From Roseomonas aeriglobus (GTDB lineage Bacteria > Pseudomonadota > Alphaproteobacteria > Sphingomonadales > Sphingomonadaceae), in NCBI GenBank assembly GCA_016937575.1, contig JAFHKN010000005.1, forward strand, positions 62,001-126,000: a DNA stretch of 64,000 nt. The letters are read 5' to 3'. The position numbers were made by a program, and so were the translations under genes. The notes beneath the pieces were generated by a model. It made no database searches. It was not told the DNA's origin and saw only the letters and a program-made list of their open reading frames with translations. Shown in pieces: positions 32,043-39,949 of this stretch (the stretch's first letter is position 1; every line of letters starts with the position of its first letter).

Positions 32043-33392
32043 ATGCGTACGTTGCTTACCGTCATTTCGGCCCTTCTCTGCACCACGCCGCTCGCGGCGC
32101 AGGAGATGAAGGCTCCCCCACTCCCGACACCGCAAAACTCCAAGGGGTCGGGCAAGGACCTCCAGGTCGAGTACCTAGCCCAGCAATACGGTATCTCGGC
32201 CGCGGAGGCGGCAGAGCGTGTCGACGTCCTCCGCGATGTCCAGCAAATCGTGGACGTCGCGGTCGCCAGCGATCCGGACGGCTTCGCGGGCCTGTGGGTG
32301 GAGCACACGCCGACGTTCAAGATCATCGTCGCATTCACCGGCCAGGACGAGCGCAAGGCGTTCCTGGATCAGATTCCGGCGAAGCTGCGGCGCTATGTGC
32401 AGCTGCGCAACGCGACCAAATCGCTCGCGGCGGCGCAGCAGGACCTGGATGCGATCTTGAAGGCCATCACCGCCGCCAAGCTTCCCTTCGAGACGTATTT
32501 CGAGCCGAGAAGCCAGAATTATGTCGTCACGGTGAAAGACCAAGCGGCTGCTCAGACGGCCCGGGGCTTGATCCCCCCGACGTTGCGCTCGGCCGTGAAG
32601 GTCGAGGTGGGGCCGATTCTACAAACCTTCCAGACCAACGTGCGGCCAGGCGATGCGGTCTATGGCGGATGGGAGCTGGTCGACTCGACCGGGCGCGCGA
32701 CCTGTAGTTACGGTTTCGCCGGAAGGGACAGCAACGGCCGGGACTCGATCCTGACCGCCGCCCACTGCCGGACGAACCCGCCCTACGTGGTCGGGTCCGA
32801 TGGTAGCCACCTGGTGCAACTGCCGGCCGCAACGGAGACGCGTTATGGCGACCTCTATGATTTCCGTTATCATCCGGTGGTCGGCCTTAGCACCGGGTAC
32901 TGGGTCTATTTCCAGAACTCCAAGGCGGTGACCGATTACCCGTCCTACGTGAACACGGTTCCGGGCTTCTATGGAGATGGCTATTTCACCACCCGGGGTA
33001 CGCTCAAGCAGTCGTCCTACAACTCGAACCACTATATCGGAATGCCCGTGTGCAAGAGCGGCATGACGACCGGCTTCACCTGCGGCACCGTCCAGTCAAG
33101 CTCGGTGTCGGGCACCGATGATCGAGGCGTGAGTTATTCGAGCTTCGTGAAGGTCAGCGGATCGAGCCAGCAGGTGATCGCCTTCGGCGGCGACAGCGGG
33201 GCGCCTGTATTCTCATACCCGAACGGCTCGTACGAGATCGTCGCCTATGGCATTCTCAAGGGAGGCAGCACCGACGCTTATGGGCGTCCCTGCACCGGGA
33301 GCGCTTGTTCGTTCTCATATATGCCGATCGATCGGGTGAACGACAGGGTTCCCTTCCTGATCCACACCACCCAAGGGCTATTGGTGCCTTGA
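32043..33392 (+). CDS. Secreted trypsin-like serine protease (S1 family) with N-terminal pro-region
   Basis: The 449-residue protein has a signal peptide ending PLAAQ (about 20) and a helical pro-region to about 200, including repeated Ala/Asp-rich helices. A chymotrypsin-fold domain follows: His241 in ILTAAHC, a probable Asp near 270-273 (GDLYDFRY), and Ser385 in AFGGDSGAPVFS. Disulfide-type Cys are present (CTGSACSF). Bacterial S1 enzymes of this kind, such as alpha-lytic protease, are made as secreted precursors whose pro-region assists folding. AGGAGAA supports the start. A lipoprotein gene overlaps its stop codon. The 71-bp repeat upstream also precedes the gene at 51404. Confidence 0.88.
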   Translation: MRTLLTVISALLCTTPLAAQEMKAPPLPTPQNSKGSGKDLQVEYLAQQYGISAAEAAERVDVLRDVQQIVDVAVASDPDGFAGLWVEHTPTFKIIVAFTGQDERKAFLDQIPAKLRRYVQLRNATKSLAAAQQDLDAILKAITAAKLPFETYFEPRSQNYVVTVKDQAAAQTARGLIPPTLRSAVKVEVGPILQTFQTNVRPGDAVYGGWELVDSTGRATCSYGFAGRDSNGRDSILTAAHCRTNPPYVVGSDGSHLVQLPAATETRYGDLYDFRYHPVVGLSTGYWVYFQNSKAVTDYPSYVNTVPGFYGDGYFTTRGTLKQSSYNSNHYIGMPVCKSGMTTGFTCGTVQSSSVSGTDDRGVSYSSFVKVSGSSQQVIAFGGDSGAPVFSYPNGSYEIVAYGILKGGSTDAYGRPCTGSACSFSYMPIDRVNDRVPFLIHTTQGLLVP

Positions 33393-33817
33393 GCGCCCGA
33401 GCGGTCCCGATGATGTTGGCGTTAGGGGCGCTCGCCGCCTGTAACGCTGACCGGGAGAAGAAGGTATGGCCGTTCGCGGTTGGCCAAAGCTCGGGCGTGA
33501 CGGTCGTGACCGAGCTGCCGGAGGCCGCGAACCGGTTGCGGAACGCCACACGGGATTATGGCACCTTCTTCGTGAAGGATGGCTGCCTTCAGGTCCGCGT
33601 CGGCTCCACCGTCCTGACGCCGGTCCTGCCGCTAGGATCGACCCTCGACGCTCGCGGCGACGCGATCGTCGTGGGAGGTAGGCGGTTTCCGATCGGGCGG
33701 GAGTACAGCCTGCCCTTTGCTTCGGAGGTCGGCGCCGAAGCCGGCGAGGCGGCCGCCTCGATCGGCTTGCCCGATAGATGCTCTCAACGGCTCCTTAGCA
33801 TGGGCTCGCCCGGGTAG
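33389..33817 (+). CDS. Small lipoprotein of unknown function
   Basis: The predicted 142-residue protein starts with TTG at 33389, overlapping the protease stop (ATG 33410 is an alternative), and has a lipobox LGALAAC. The mature part, with VTVVTELPEAANRLRNAT and DGCLQVRVGSTVLTPVLPLG, shows no family I recognise. The overlap suggests it is made together with the protease and may anchor, inhibit or assist it; the arrangement is mirrored by the protease and lipoprotein genes at 49338-50427. Two Cys (DGCLQV, PDRCSQ) remain after processing. Confidence 0.65.
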   Translation: MSARAVPMMLALGALAACNADREKKVWPFAVGQSSGVTVVTELPEAANRLRNATRDYGTFFVKDGCLQVRVGSTVLTPVLPLGSTLDARGDAIVVGGRRFPIGREYSLPFASEVGAEAGEAAASIGLPDRCSQRLLSMGSPG

Positions 33818-34054
33818 GTGTAGGGGCTTGCAATCGTAGCGGTGTCTGCTCGCCAACAGCGCTATTTCCTGCTCACGCTATCTGCCACTGGCGCGTGGCA
33901 CCGTGCTCGAATTAGCTGCCAATGTGCTCGCCATCATCCGGCGCTGCTCGCAAACGAGGCGTCGCACTCACGTTATCTGCCAACAGCTTCGACCGCCAAG
34001 GGGAGGTCGATCAGACGGCCATAGGTTGTCCCGTTTCTCCATCTGCACCGGGCA

Positions 34055-34094
34055 GTTTCGGGAAAAGCCAATCGGGAACACATTTCGGGAAAAT
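34055..34094 (+). repeat. Triple GGGAA-type motif, copy 3
   Basis: GTTTCGGGAAAA, AATCGGGAACA and ATTTCGGGAAAAT form the cleanest copy of the motif also seen at 29838-29880 and 31789-31828. It lies inside element 1, just inward of its left array. Confidence 0.65.
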
Positions 34095-34285
34095 GGCGCC
34101 CTCGTTGCCATCGAGCGCGCCTTCCCGCCGTCAGCCGTCCCACGCGACCTTCGTTTGAGGGAAAGGAGATGACCACCAAGCGGGGGCGTGGTAGCCCTCA
34201 GCTATGCCAGCACCGAAGCGCGACGCGCTTCGCACTCTATGCGTGGGAACCGCTGAGCCTCCGCCAAAGCAGGCGCGGGACCGGC

Positions 34286-34666
34286 CTATCTTGGTTGAGC
34301 GGCTTCCAACTGGCGCAGCAGCCGGTGAGCATCGAACGGCTTGGGGAGGAAGGTGGTCTGAGGCGGTAGCTCGCTGTCCGGGATATGGAGATTGCCCGAC
34401 ACCACGAACAACACCGTCGGCGGAAACCGCTCGCGGACGTAGTGGGCGAGCTTCACGCCATCCATCGAGCCCGGCATCTGCACGTCGGTCAGGACGGCGC
34501 GGACCTCCTTGTGGTGGTCGAGGATGCGGATCGCGTCGTCGGCGTTCTCGGCCTCGAACACCCGCCACCCGGCGGCCTCGAAGAAGTCCACCAGATCGAA
34601 GCGGATCAGGGCTTCGTCCTCCACGATCAGGATCGTCTTGGTGCCGATCGGCGTACTCTGGCCCAC
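34286..34666 (-). CDS. Single-domain response regulator
   Basis: The 126-residue protein is a lone receiver domain: acidic pair in LIVEDEALIRFD (Glu16, Asp17), phospho-acceptor Asp61 in VLTDVQMPG, and Lys109 in LPKPF. There is no output domain, so it likely acts by protein contact, as in HWE/PhyR-type general stress pathways of alphaproteobacteria. GTG 34666 after GGGAAG is chosen as start. The tail of an HWE-type histidine kinase gene ends three bases upstream, so the pair was once an operon. It is carried inside a transposon-like element. Confidence 0.88.
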   Translation of the reverse strand: MGQSTPIGTKTILIVEDEALIRFDLVDFFEAAGWRVFEAENADDAIRILDHHKEVRAVLTDVQMPGSMDGVKLAHYVRERFPPTVLFVVSGNLHIPDSELPPQTTFLPKPFDAHRLLRQLEAAQPR

Positions 34667-34668
34667 GC

Positions 34669-34809
34669 TTACTTCCCGGTCACGATTGCGGCGTCTCCGA
34701 GCCGCGCTTCCAACTGAAAAACCAAACCTTCCGGCCGGTAGTCGGTTGCGGCCTGCCCCCGGAAATATGATCGAAGCGACCGCTCGATGAGGGTGGACCC
34801 GAAACCCTT
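34669..34809 (-). pseudogene. 3' tail of an HWE-family histidine kinase
   Basis: The frame reads KGFGSTLIERSLRSYFRGQA, then YRPEGLVFQLEARLG and stop, matching the end of HWE histidine kinase ATPase domains (GFGSxLIE). Everything upstream is replaced by the repeat arm of element 1. The junction falls at AAGGAAGG, where element 2 and the region near 48965 also change sequence. Confidence 0.75.
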
Positions 34810-35098
34810 CCTTTCTGACGACCTCGCGGGCGGGCCATGACAACAACGCATTTCTGCGGCCCGCCGCTTGTCAGAACTGTTCTGGAAACCTGCTTCGCAA
34901 AAGCGCTTGCCGGCTACGGGTTTGGAGAGCCCATTGGCACGGAGCGTGAGCACAACGCCCCGTTTGCAAGCAGCGCCGGATGATGGCGAGCACACTGGCA
35001 GATAATTCGAGCAGGACGCTCCCCGCCAGTGGCAGAAAGCGTGAGCAGGAAATCAGGCTGTTTGCGAGCACACGCCGCTACGATTGCAAGCGCCTACA
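34806..35098 (-). repeat. 293-bp arm, inverted copy of 42145-42437
   Basis: The two copies differ at two of 293 positions. They face each other across 7.05 kb (35099-42144). Each encodes the same meaningless 66-residue frame, which should not be annotated as a gene. Confidence 0.9.
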
Positions 35099-35133
35099 AG
35101 TAAGATCTCGCGCCGGCTATCTGGGCGAGCTTG

Positions 35134-35167
35134 GCGTAGGATTCCGCCCCCTCCCGCAAACGCCCCC
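35134..35167 (+). repeat. 34-bp breakpoint repeat, copy 2
   Basis: Identical to the complement of 7779-7812. It lies just outside the right tip of element 1. The remainder of 35099-35331 has no gene. Confidence 0.8.
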
Positions 35168-35331
35168 AACCAACGGCTGCAATTCGACCACAAGCGGCGC
35201 GAAGATCCGAAACTGCGATCGGGCTTGCAGATGGTCAAGAGAAGTGGACTTGCTGTGGCTGGCCAGTCCAGATGGCGATCAAATGACCGGTAGAGGTGAA
35301 TTTGGAATAGGCAGTTTTTATTCTCTCTATC

Positions 35332-36450
35332 CTAGGAAATCGCACGCCGTCCCAAAGCCGGATCGTCTGTGAAGATCGCATCGACACCCGTTGCAAGATA
35401 GCGCTGCATCTCTGCAATGCTGCCTTCTTCGTTGCGCGCGGAAACGCCTTTGTCGCTGCGAAAATCGGCGGCCAGGAACTGATTTTCCGGGCGGAAGGTC
35501 CAGATGCTGACGAGAAGGCCCGCCGCATGTGCGGCATCGACGAGCCCCGTGGGTTTTGTCAGGCGCTGATCCTCGTCCACAGGAATGATCATCCGGACAT
35601 GGGGCGCAAGATAATCTGCATAGCTGGCGATTTCGGAAAGACCTGCGGGCGTCAGCATATCGCGATAGAAGCGCTTGTTGCCCGCCGCCTGCACATCGGC
35701 CGGCATCTGGGCCGGGTCGCCGATCAACTGGGCCAGCTGGATGTTGGGATAGGCGCCGATCCTGCCGCGCAACGCGCGTAGATTAGCGACCTCGAACGAC
35801 TGGATGGCGAACGGCGCGCGTTGCAGATAGGCGCTCTTGCCGATGATATCGATCAGCCGCTGCTCCTGTTGCAGGCCGATGCCTGCGAAATAGGTGGAAT
35901 GCTTGATCTCCGGGATCAGGCCGATGGTCCGGCCGCGCGCGGCGGATTCGGCCGCCACGAAATCGGCGATTTCCTCCATCGACACGATCTGGAATGCGCC
36001 GTCATAGGATTGGCTTTCGGGCCGTATGGCGCCCAGCCGCTCTTTCGCGCGTAACGTCTTGAGTTCCGCGAAGGTGAAATCCTCCGTGAACCAACCTTCC
36101 TGTCGCTCGCCGTCGATCGTTTTGACCGTCTTGCGCGCGGCAAAATCGGCCCGGGCGGCAACGTCGCTGGTTTCCGCGATATTATTCTCGTGCCGCGCGA
36201 CCAGCACGCCGTCCTTCGTAGCGACCAGGTCAGGCTCGACATAGTCGGCCCCGTCTTGGATCGCCTTGGCATAGGCGGCAAGCGTATGTTCTGGGCGCAG
36301 CGCCGACGCGCCGCGATGGGCGATGAGCAGCGGCGGACCCTTGCGACGGGCAGGGGCGGCGATCGCTGCCCCCACATCCGTCGCAAATGCGGCGGTCAGG
36401 CCGGCACCCGCCTGAAGCAGCGAACGGCGGGATACCGACCTGTCCTGCAT
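35332..36450 (-). CDS. Periplasmic glycerophosphodiester phosphodiesterase
   Basis: The 372-residue protein has a Tat-type signal (SRRSLLQAGAGLTAAF) and the GDPD TIM-barrel motifs. LLIAHRGASALRPEHTLAAY gives the catalytic His and Arg, YVEPDLVATKDGVLVARHE the metal-binding Glu/Asp and the second His, and IPEIKHSTYF a further ligand. It releases glycerol phosphate and an alcohol from phospholipid head-group diesters. Its start overlaps the TonB receptor stop by one base (TGATG), so uptake or binding and hydrolysis are coupled. It resembles GlpQ in length and layout. Confidence 0.92.
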   Translation of the reverse strand: MQDRSVSRRSLLQAGAGLTAAFATDVGAAIAAPARRKGPPLLIAHRGASALRPEHTLAAYAKAIQDGADYVEPDLVATKDGVLVARHENNIAETSDVAARADFAARKTVKTIDGERQEGWFTEDFTFAELKTLRAKERLGAIRPESQSYDGAFQIVSMEEIADFVAAESAARGRTIGLIPEIKHSTYFAGIGLQQEQRLIDIIGKSAYLQRAPFAIQSFEVANLRALRGRIGAYPNIQLAQLIGDPAQMPADVQAAGNKRFYRDMLTPAGLSEIASYADYLAPHVRMIIPVDEDQRLTKPTGLVDAAHAAGLLVSIWTFRPENQFLAADFRSDKGVSARNEEGSIAEMQRYLATGVDAIFTDDPALGRRAIS

Positions 36451-38906
36451 CAGTAGTTCACCGACAATGTGGCGAACCACTGGCGCGGCGGGATTGGGTA
36501 GACATTGTAATTGTTGGTGTTCGCACTCGCCTGCACCGTCGATGCACCCGTCGTGTCGAACAGGTTGGTGACGTTCAGGCTGATCTCTGCCTTTTGCAGG
36601 CCGACCATGCTGGCGGGCAGGCGATAAGCGATCCGGGCGCTGGCCTGGAACACCGACTTGACCGATGCATCGTTGGTAAAGGTGGTGAAACGGCGGCCGA
36701 CATAGTCGCCGATCATCTGGGCATCGAAATCGCCGAGCGTCAGCGTCGCGACCGTCTTGTTCATCCACTTCGGGCTGACCGGGATCAGCTTGCCGCCGGT
36801 GGGCACGACGCCGCCCACGGTCGCGATGCCGCCGATCCGCGTGCCGGTCGCGGCGCCAGTGATAGTGCTATAGTCGCTGTCGTAGATGGAGCGGTTGTAG
36901 GACACGGCGTTGTAGAGCGAGAAGACCTGCCCGAAGCGCAGCGTCAGCGCCGCGTCGATACCGTCCGTCTTCACGCCGCCGACGTTGAACACGGCGGGTG
37001 TGCCGCCGCTGATGCCACTGCCGCCGATGCCGCCGATCGCGCCGGGAGGCGTGATGCCAAGCAGGCGATCGCTGAAATCGACATGATAATAGTTCACCTG
37101 CGCTTCGATCCCGGTCAGGAACGAACTGTCGATGGTCCGGCGGCTGCGTAGGCCGATTTCATAGACCCAGGAGGTTTCGGGGCGGCCATTGAACTTCAGA
37201 TTGTCGAATGCCGCCTGGCTGCCGCTGCTCCACGGCGTGACGCCGCCGCCGCCATAAGGCTGGAAGTGGCGCAGGTTCTTCTGCACGTTGACATAGACCT
37301 GCTCGCTGTCGGTGAAGTCCCACTTCGCGCCGATCGCGGGCAGGAACCAGCGCTTGGTGTTGATCTCGCCTTCGGGCAGGGCGCTTGCCGAACCAGGCAG
37401 CGATCCGATGATCGGCTGGACCGGGAAGGTGCCGCTGGCAAATTGCAGGCTGGACTTGAAACCGCCCTGGACCAGCAGGCTGGGCGTGACCTGCCAGCTG
37501 TCCTGCACATGAAGTTGCAGAACATTGGTGCGCATCTCGCTGGCATATTGGGTGAACAGCGGATCATGCGGCGGCAGCGAATAGGGGTTGTAGTCCTGCG
37601 GCCGGGTCACATTGAGCGCATACCAGTTCCGATAGGCGGCCGAGCTGTTATATTCGTACCACGCACCAAGCTGAATCTGATGGTTGCCCAACGTCGCGTC
37701 GATCGAGGACAGGATGCCGCCGCGATCGATGCGATATTCGGTGGTACGGATCGCATAGCCCGAATTGCCGGTGGCCGTCTTCAGATTCTGGCCGGGGAAA
37801 TAGAGCGAGAACAGGTTGGGCAGGCCCGCGACCGTGATCGGTCCGGCGACGATGCCCGCGCCGTCATTATTATGATAATATACCTGGTTCGACCAGTCGA
37901 CTTGGTCGGACAGATGGGCCTGATATTTGATGTAGCCCAGATAATCGGTCCGGATCGCGGCGCTGTAATAGTTGCGATAATTCTGCGCCTCGGCGGCCGG
38001 CACATTGCCGCTGGCGTTCAGATAAGCGACCGCGCCGGCGAAATCGGGGTAGAAGAAGGGGCGGGTATAGGGCTGATAGGCCTGCGCCGCATTGGTAGGG
38101 TTCTTGAAGACGGTGGTCGCGTCCTCATTGGGTTCCTGCTTGTCGGAATAGCTGAAATAGGCGGTCAGCTTGCCATTGCTGTCGTCATGGACGAATTTGG
38201 CGTTGGCGGCCCAGCCCTTCTGCTTGCCGCGGAAATCCCAGGCGCGCGCACGCTGGCGCAGGACCGAGACATAGCCGCTATTGCCGTCGCCAAACTCGCC
38301 GCTGTCGAGGCGAACGAATGTGCGGGCCGTCCCGTAGCTGCCGAAAGTGTGGTTCAACTGTGCGCCCATCTGCTGGCGCGGATCGCTGGAGAAATTCTCG
38401 ATCCCGCCGCCCAGGTTGCTGGTCGACGCGATGCCCAGTTCCGCGGTGCCGGTGGCGACAACGACGCTGCCGACATTTTCGGAGATGATAGCGCGCTGCG
38501 GAGAGAGGCCGTTGAAATTGCCGTAGCTCTGATCGCCCAGCGGCACGCCGTCCAGGGTATGGCCCAACTGCTGAGCGCTGAAGCCATGGATGAAGAGCGA
38601 GGCGTTCTGCTCGTTGTTGCCCCACGGATCGGCAGTCACATACATGACACCCGGCAGGGTCTGGATCGCCTTGAACGGCGCAACGCCCGGCAGGATCTTC
38701 TGGATTTCGGTTGTGGTAATGGCGGTCGCAGAGCGTGTAGCCTTAACACCGGTCACGACGATGGACGTTGCCTCGCCATCGACCTGCGCCGCTTGGTCTG
38801 CTGCGGGCGTGGGCGTCTGCGAAAAAGCGGGCGCGCTTACTACCAGAGCGAGCAGGCCGGCACTGCCTAGCAGGCAGGCGCGCGAACGCGTGTGCAAAAT
38901 ATTCAT
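36450..38906 (-). CDS. TonB-dependent outer-membrane receptor of the phosphodiester locus
   Basis: The 818-residue protein has a signal peptide ending PAFSQ, a TonB-box-like SIVVTGVKATRS, a plug domain (ILPGVAPFKAIQTLPGVMYV) and a large beta barrel ending in ATLSVNY, with a C-terminal aromatic residue. It imports a substrate across the outer membrane using TonB energy. The coupled GDPD gene and the nearby PhoD gene suggest an organophosphate or phospholipid-derived ligand; this is inference from context. Start 38906 is chosen for the signal peptide. Confidence 0.88.
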   Translation of the reverse strand: MNILHTRSRACLLGSAGLLALVVSAPAFSQTPTPAADQAAQVDGEATSIVVTGVKATRSATAITTTEIQKILPGVAPFKAIQTLPGVMYVTADPWGNNEQNASLFIHGFSAQQLGHTLDGVPLGDQSYGNFNGLSPQRAIISENVGSVVVATGTAELGIASTSNLGGGIENFSSDPRQQMGAQLNHTFGSYGTARTFVRLDSGEFGDGNSGYVSVLRQRARAWDFRGKQKGWAANAKFVHDDSNGKLTAYFSYSDKQEPNEDATTVFKNPTNAAQAYQPYTRPFFYPDFAGAVAYLNASGNVPAAEAQNYRNYYSAAIRTDYLGYIKYQAHLSDQVDWSNQVYYHNNDGAGIVAGPITVAGLPNLFSLYFPGQNLKTATGNSGYAIRTTEYRIDRGGILSSIDATLGNHQIQLGAWYEYNSSAAYRNWYALNVTRPQDYNPYSLPPHDPLFTQYASEMRTNVLQLHVQDSWQVTPSLLVQGGFKSSLQFASGTFPVQPIIGSLPGSASALPEGEINTKRWFLPAIGAKWDFTDSEQVYVNVQKNLRHFQPYGGGGVTPWSSGSQAAFDNLKFNGRPETSWVYEIGLRSRRTIDSSFLTGIEAQVNYYHVDFSDRLLGITPPGAIGGIGGSGISGGTPAVFNVGGVKTDGIDAALTLRFGQVFSLYNAVSYNRSIYDSDYSTITGAATGTRIGGIATVGGVVPTGGKLIPVSPKWMNKTVATLTLGDFDAQMIGDYVGRRFTTFTNDASVKSVFQASARIAYRLPASMVGLQKAEISLNVTNLFDTTGASTVQASANTNNYNVYPIPPRQWFATLSVNY

Positions 38907-39489
38907 GACCCAATATCCCCCAAGCAGCGCGCAATTTCGCACTTGCAGCATCGCGTTAAATGGAGCGAGTTGCGATTTCCGGTCCGTTTCGGGTCGATTT
39001 GATGACATTTGGGCGGCGGACATGTTGCATTGCGTCCTGACGCTTATGATGGCGGTCAAGGTGCGGTGTAGGTCCGAATTTCGGCGAGAGATATCAGGCG
39101 TGGCTGTGTATTGGTCCGTCTGCGCTCAGTAAGTAGCCCAAGCTTTTCGGTAAGGGGAAAGTTCGCAGGCGAGCATCGGGCATTGTGCAGCAAATGACGA
39201 TAGTGGGTTGGGCTCAGAGACTATTTTCTCCCGAGCCGATAGTTGTTGTGCCCGGTTGCTATGCCGTGAGTCAGTTTTACGGATAGAATCTCTCGTACAA
39301 AAAAGTCCGCGTCGTAATTTGTAACTCAATCATCATCAGATCCTGCAAGGCGGTCGTTCCATGTCAGCGACAAGCCGTTCATGAAAGGAGCAAGAAAAGC
39401 GCCTTTGAGCGCCAGCGACCTCGCGGTCTTTTCCTCGTCGATGTGGATGTACCAAGGCAATCGAGACTCCTTGGTCCCGATACTGCTGC
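38907..39489. other. Gene-free stretch upstream of the TonB receptor
   Basis: No convincing gene is seen. A 60-codon frame on the minus strand (39326-39508) has no ribosome binding site or recognisable motif. The stretch should contain the promoter of the TonB receptor-GDPD operon, but no clear Pho box was found. Confidence 0.5.
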
Positions 39490-39949
39490 GCCGGGAACTG
39501 GTGCTCATCCTGTTGCTCTATGCGGGCGCTCGGCGCCGCCGACGCGGCAGAAGGGGCGGTGACGCTCTTCTTCATAGAGGAGGCACTGGGGATTCACGGG
39601 TGGACCGGGGCGCTGCTGCTGGCCCATCTGCTCATCCGCAGTTTCGCATGGGGTGCGGACTATATAGCTGCTGCGGGCGATGGTGTCGGATCTGGTGCGA
39701 TCGGGCGGCAATGGCTTTGCTGCCACGCACTATGCGCCGTTCAATGTCGCGAACAAGCTCGCCGCCGCGCTGGGCGTTTTCGGGGCGCTCACGGCGCTCG
39801 CCTTTATCGGCTTCCTGCCGGGTGCCGCGCATGGGCTAGGCGAAACCACCTTGCGGGCGATCTACGCGCTGCCCTCATGCCTGGCTGGCCTCATCGGCCT
39901 GCTGGCACTGCGCCGGATCGCTCCGACGCAGTGCCGTTCGGTCAGCTGA
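39490..39949 (+). pseudogene. C-terminal remnant of an MFS (sugar-cation symporter-like) transporter
   Basis: Three frames must be joined: RELVLILLLYAG, then FFIEEALGIHGWTGALLLAH, then MVSDLVRSGGNGFAATHYAP with NVANKLAAALGVFGALTALA and GETTLRAIYALPSCLAGLIG. Together these resemble the last membrane helices of an MFS_2-type transporter. At least two frameshifts and the missing N-terminal two thirds make it non-functional. Its 3' end overlaps the 3' end of phoD. Confidence 0.65.

Larger units (their letters stand above)
33819..35098. mobile_element. Passenger-carrying element 1, about 1.28 kb, no transposase
   Basis: Both tips carry TGTAGGNGCTTGCAATCGTAGCGG in inverted orientation. They are followed inward by arrays of TGCTCGC/TGCTCACGC units with TCTGCCA spacers. 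Between the arms lie a response-regulator gene and the tail of an HWE kinase gene. No transposase is present, so movement would need a trans-acting enzyme. The right arm (34806-35098) is 99 percent identical to the left arm of the element at 42145. No target duplication is obvious. The multi-site ends recall IS21-type elements, which is inference. Confidence 0.65.

Noticed and set aside
33842..34179. Short frames in both strands inside the left arm of element 1
   Set aside because: They arise from the repeated TGCTCGC-type units and show no conserved protein pattern.
34871..35071. 66-residue frame identical to the one at 42172-42372
   Set aside because: The identity comes from the duplicated 293-bp element arms; the frame is a product of repeat arrays and has no ribosome binding site.
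35332..36768. Longer N-terminal version of the glycerophosphodiesterase reaching back to 36768
   Set aside because: The extra residues overlap the TonB-receptor gene in another frame; the Tat signal starts exactly at Met 36450, which shares a base with the receptor stop.
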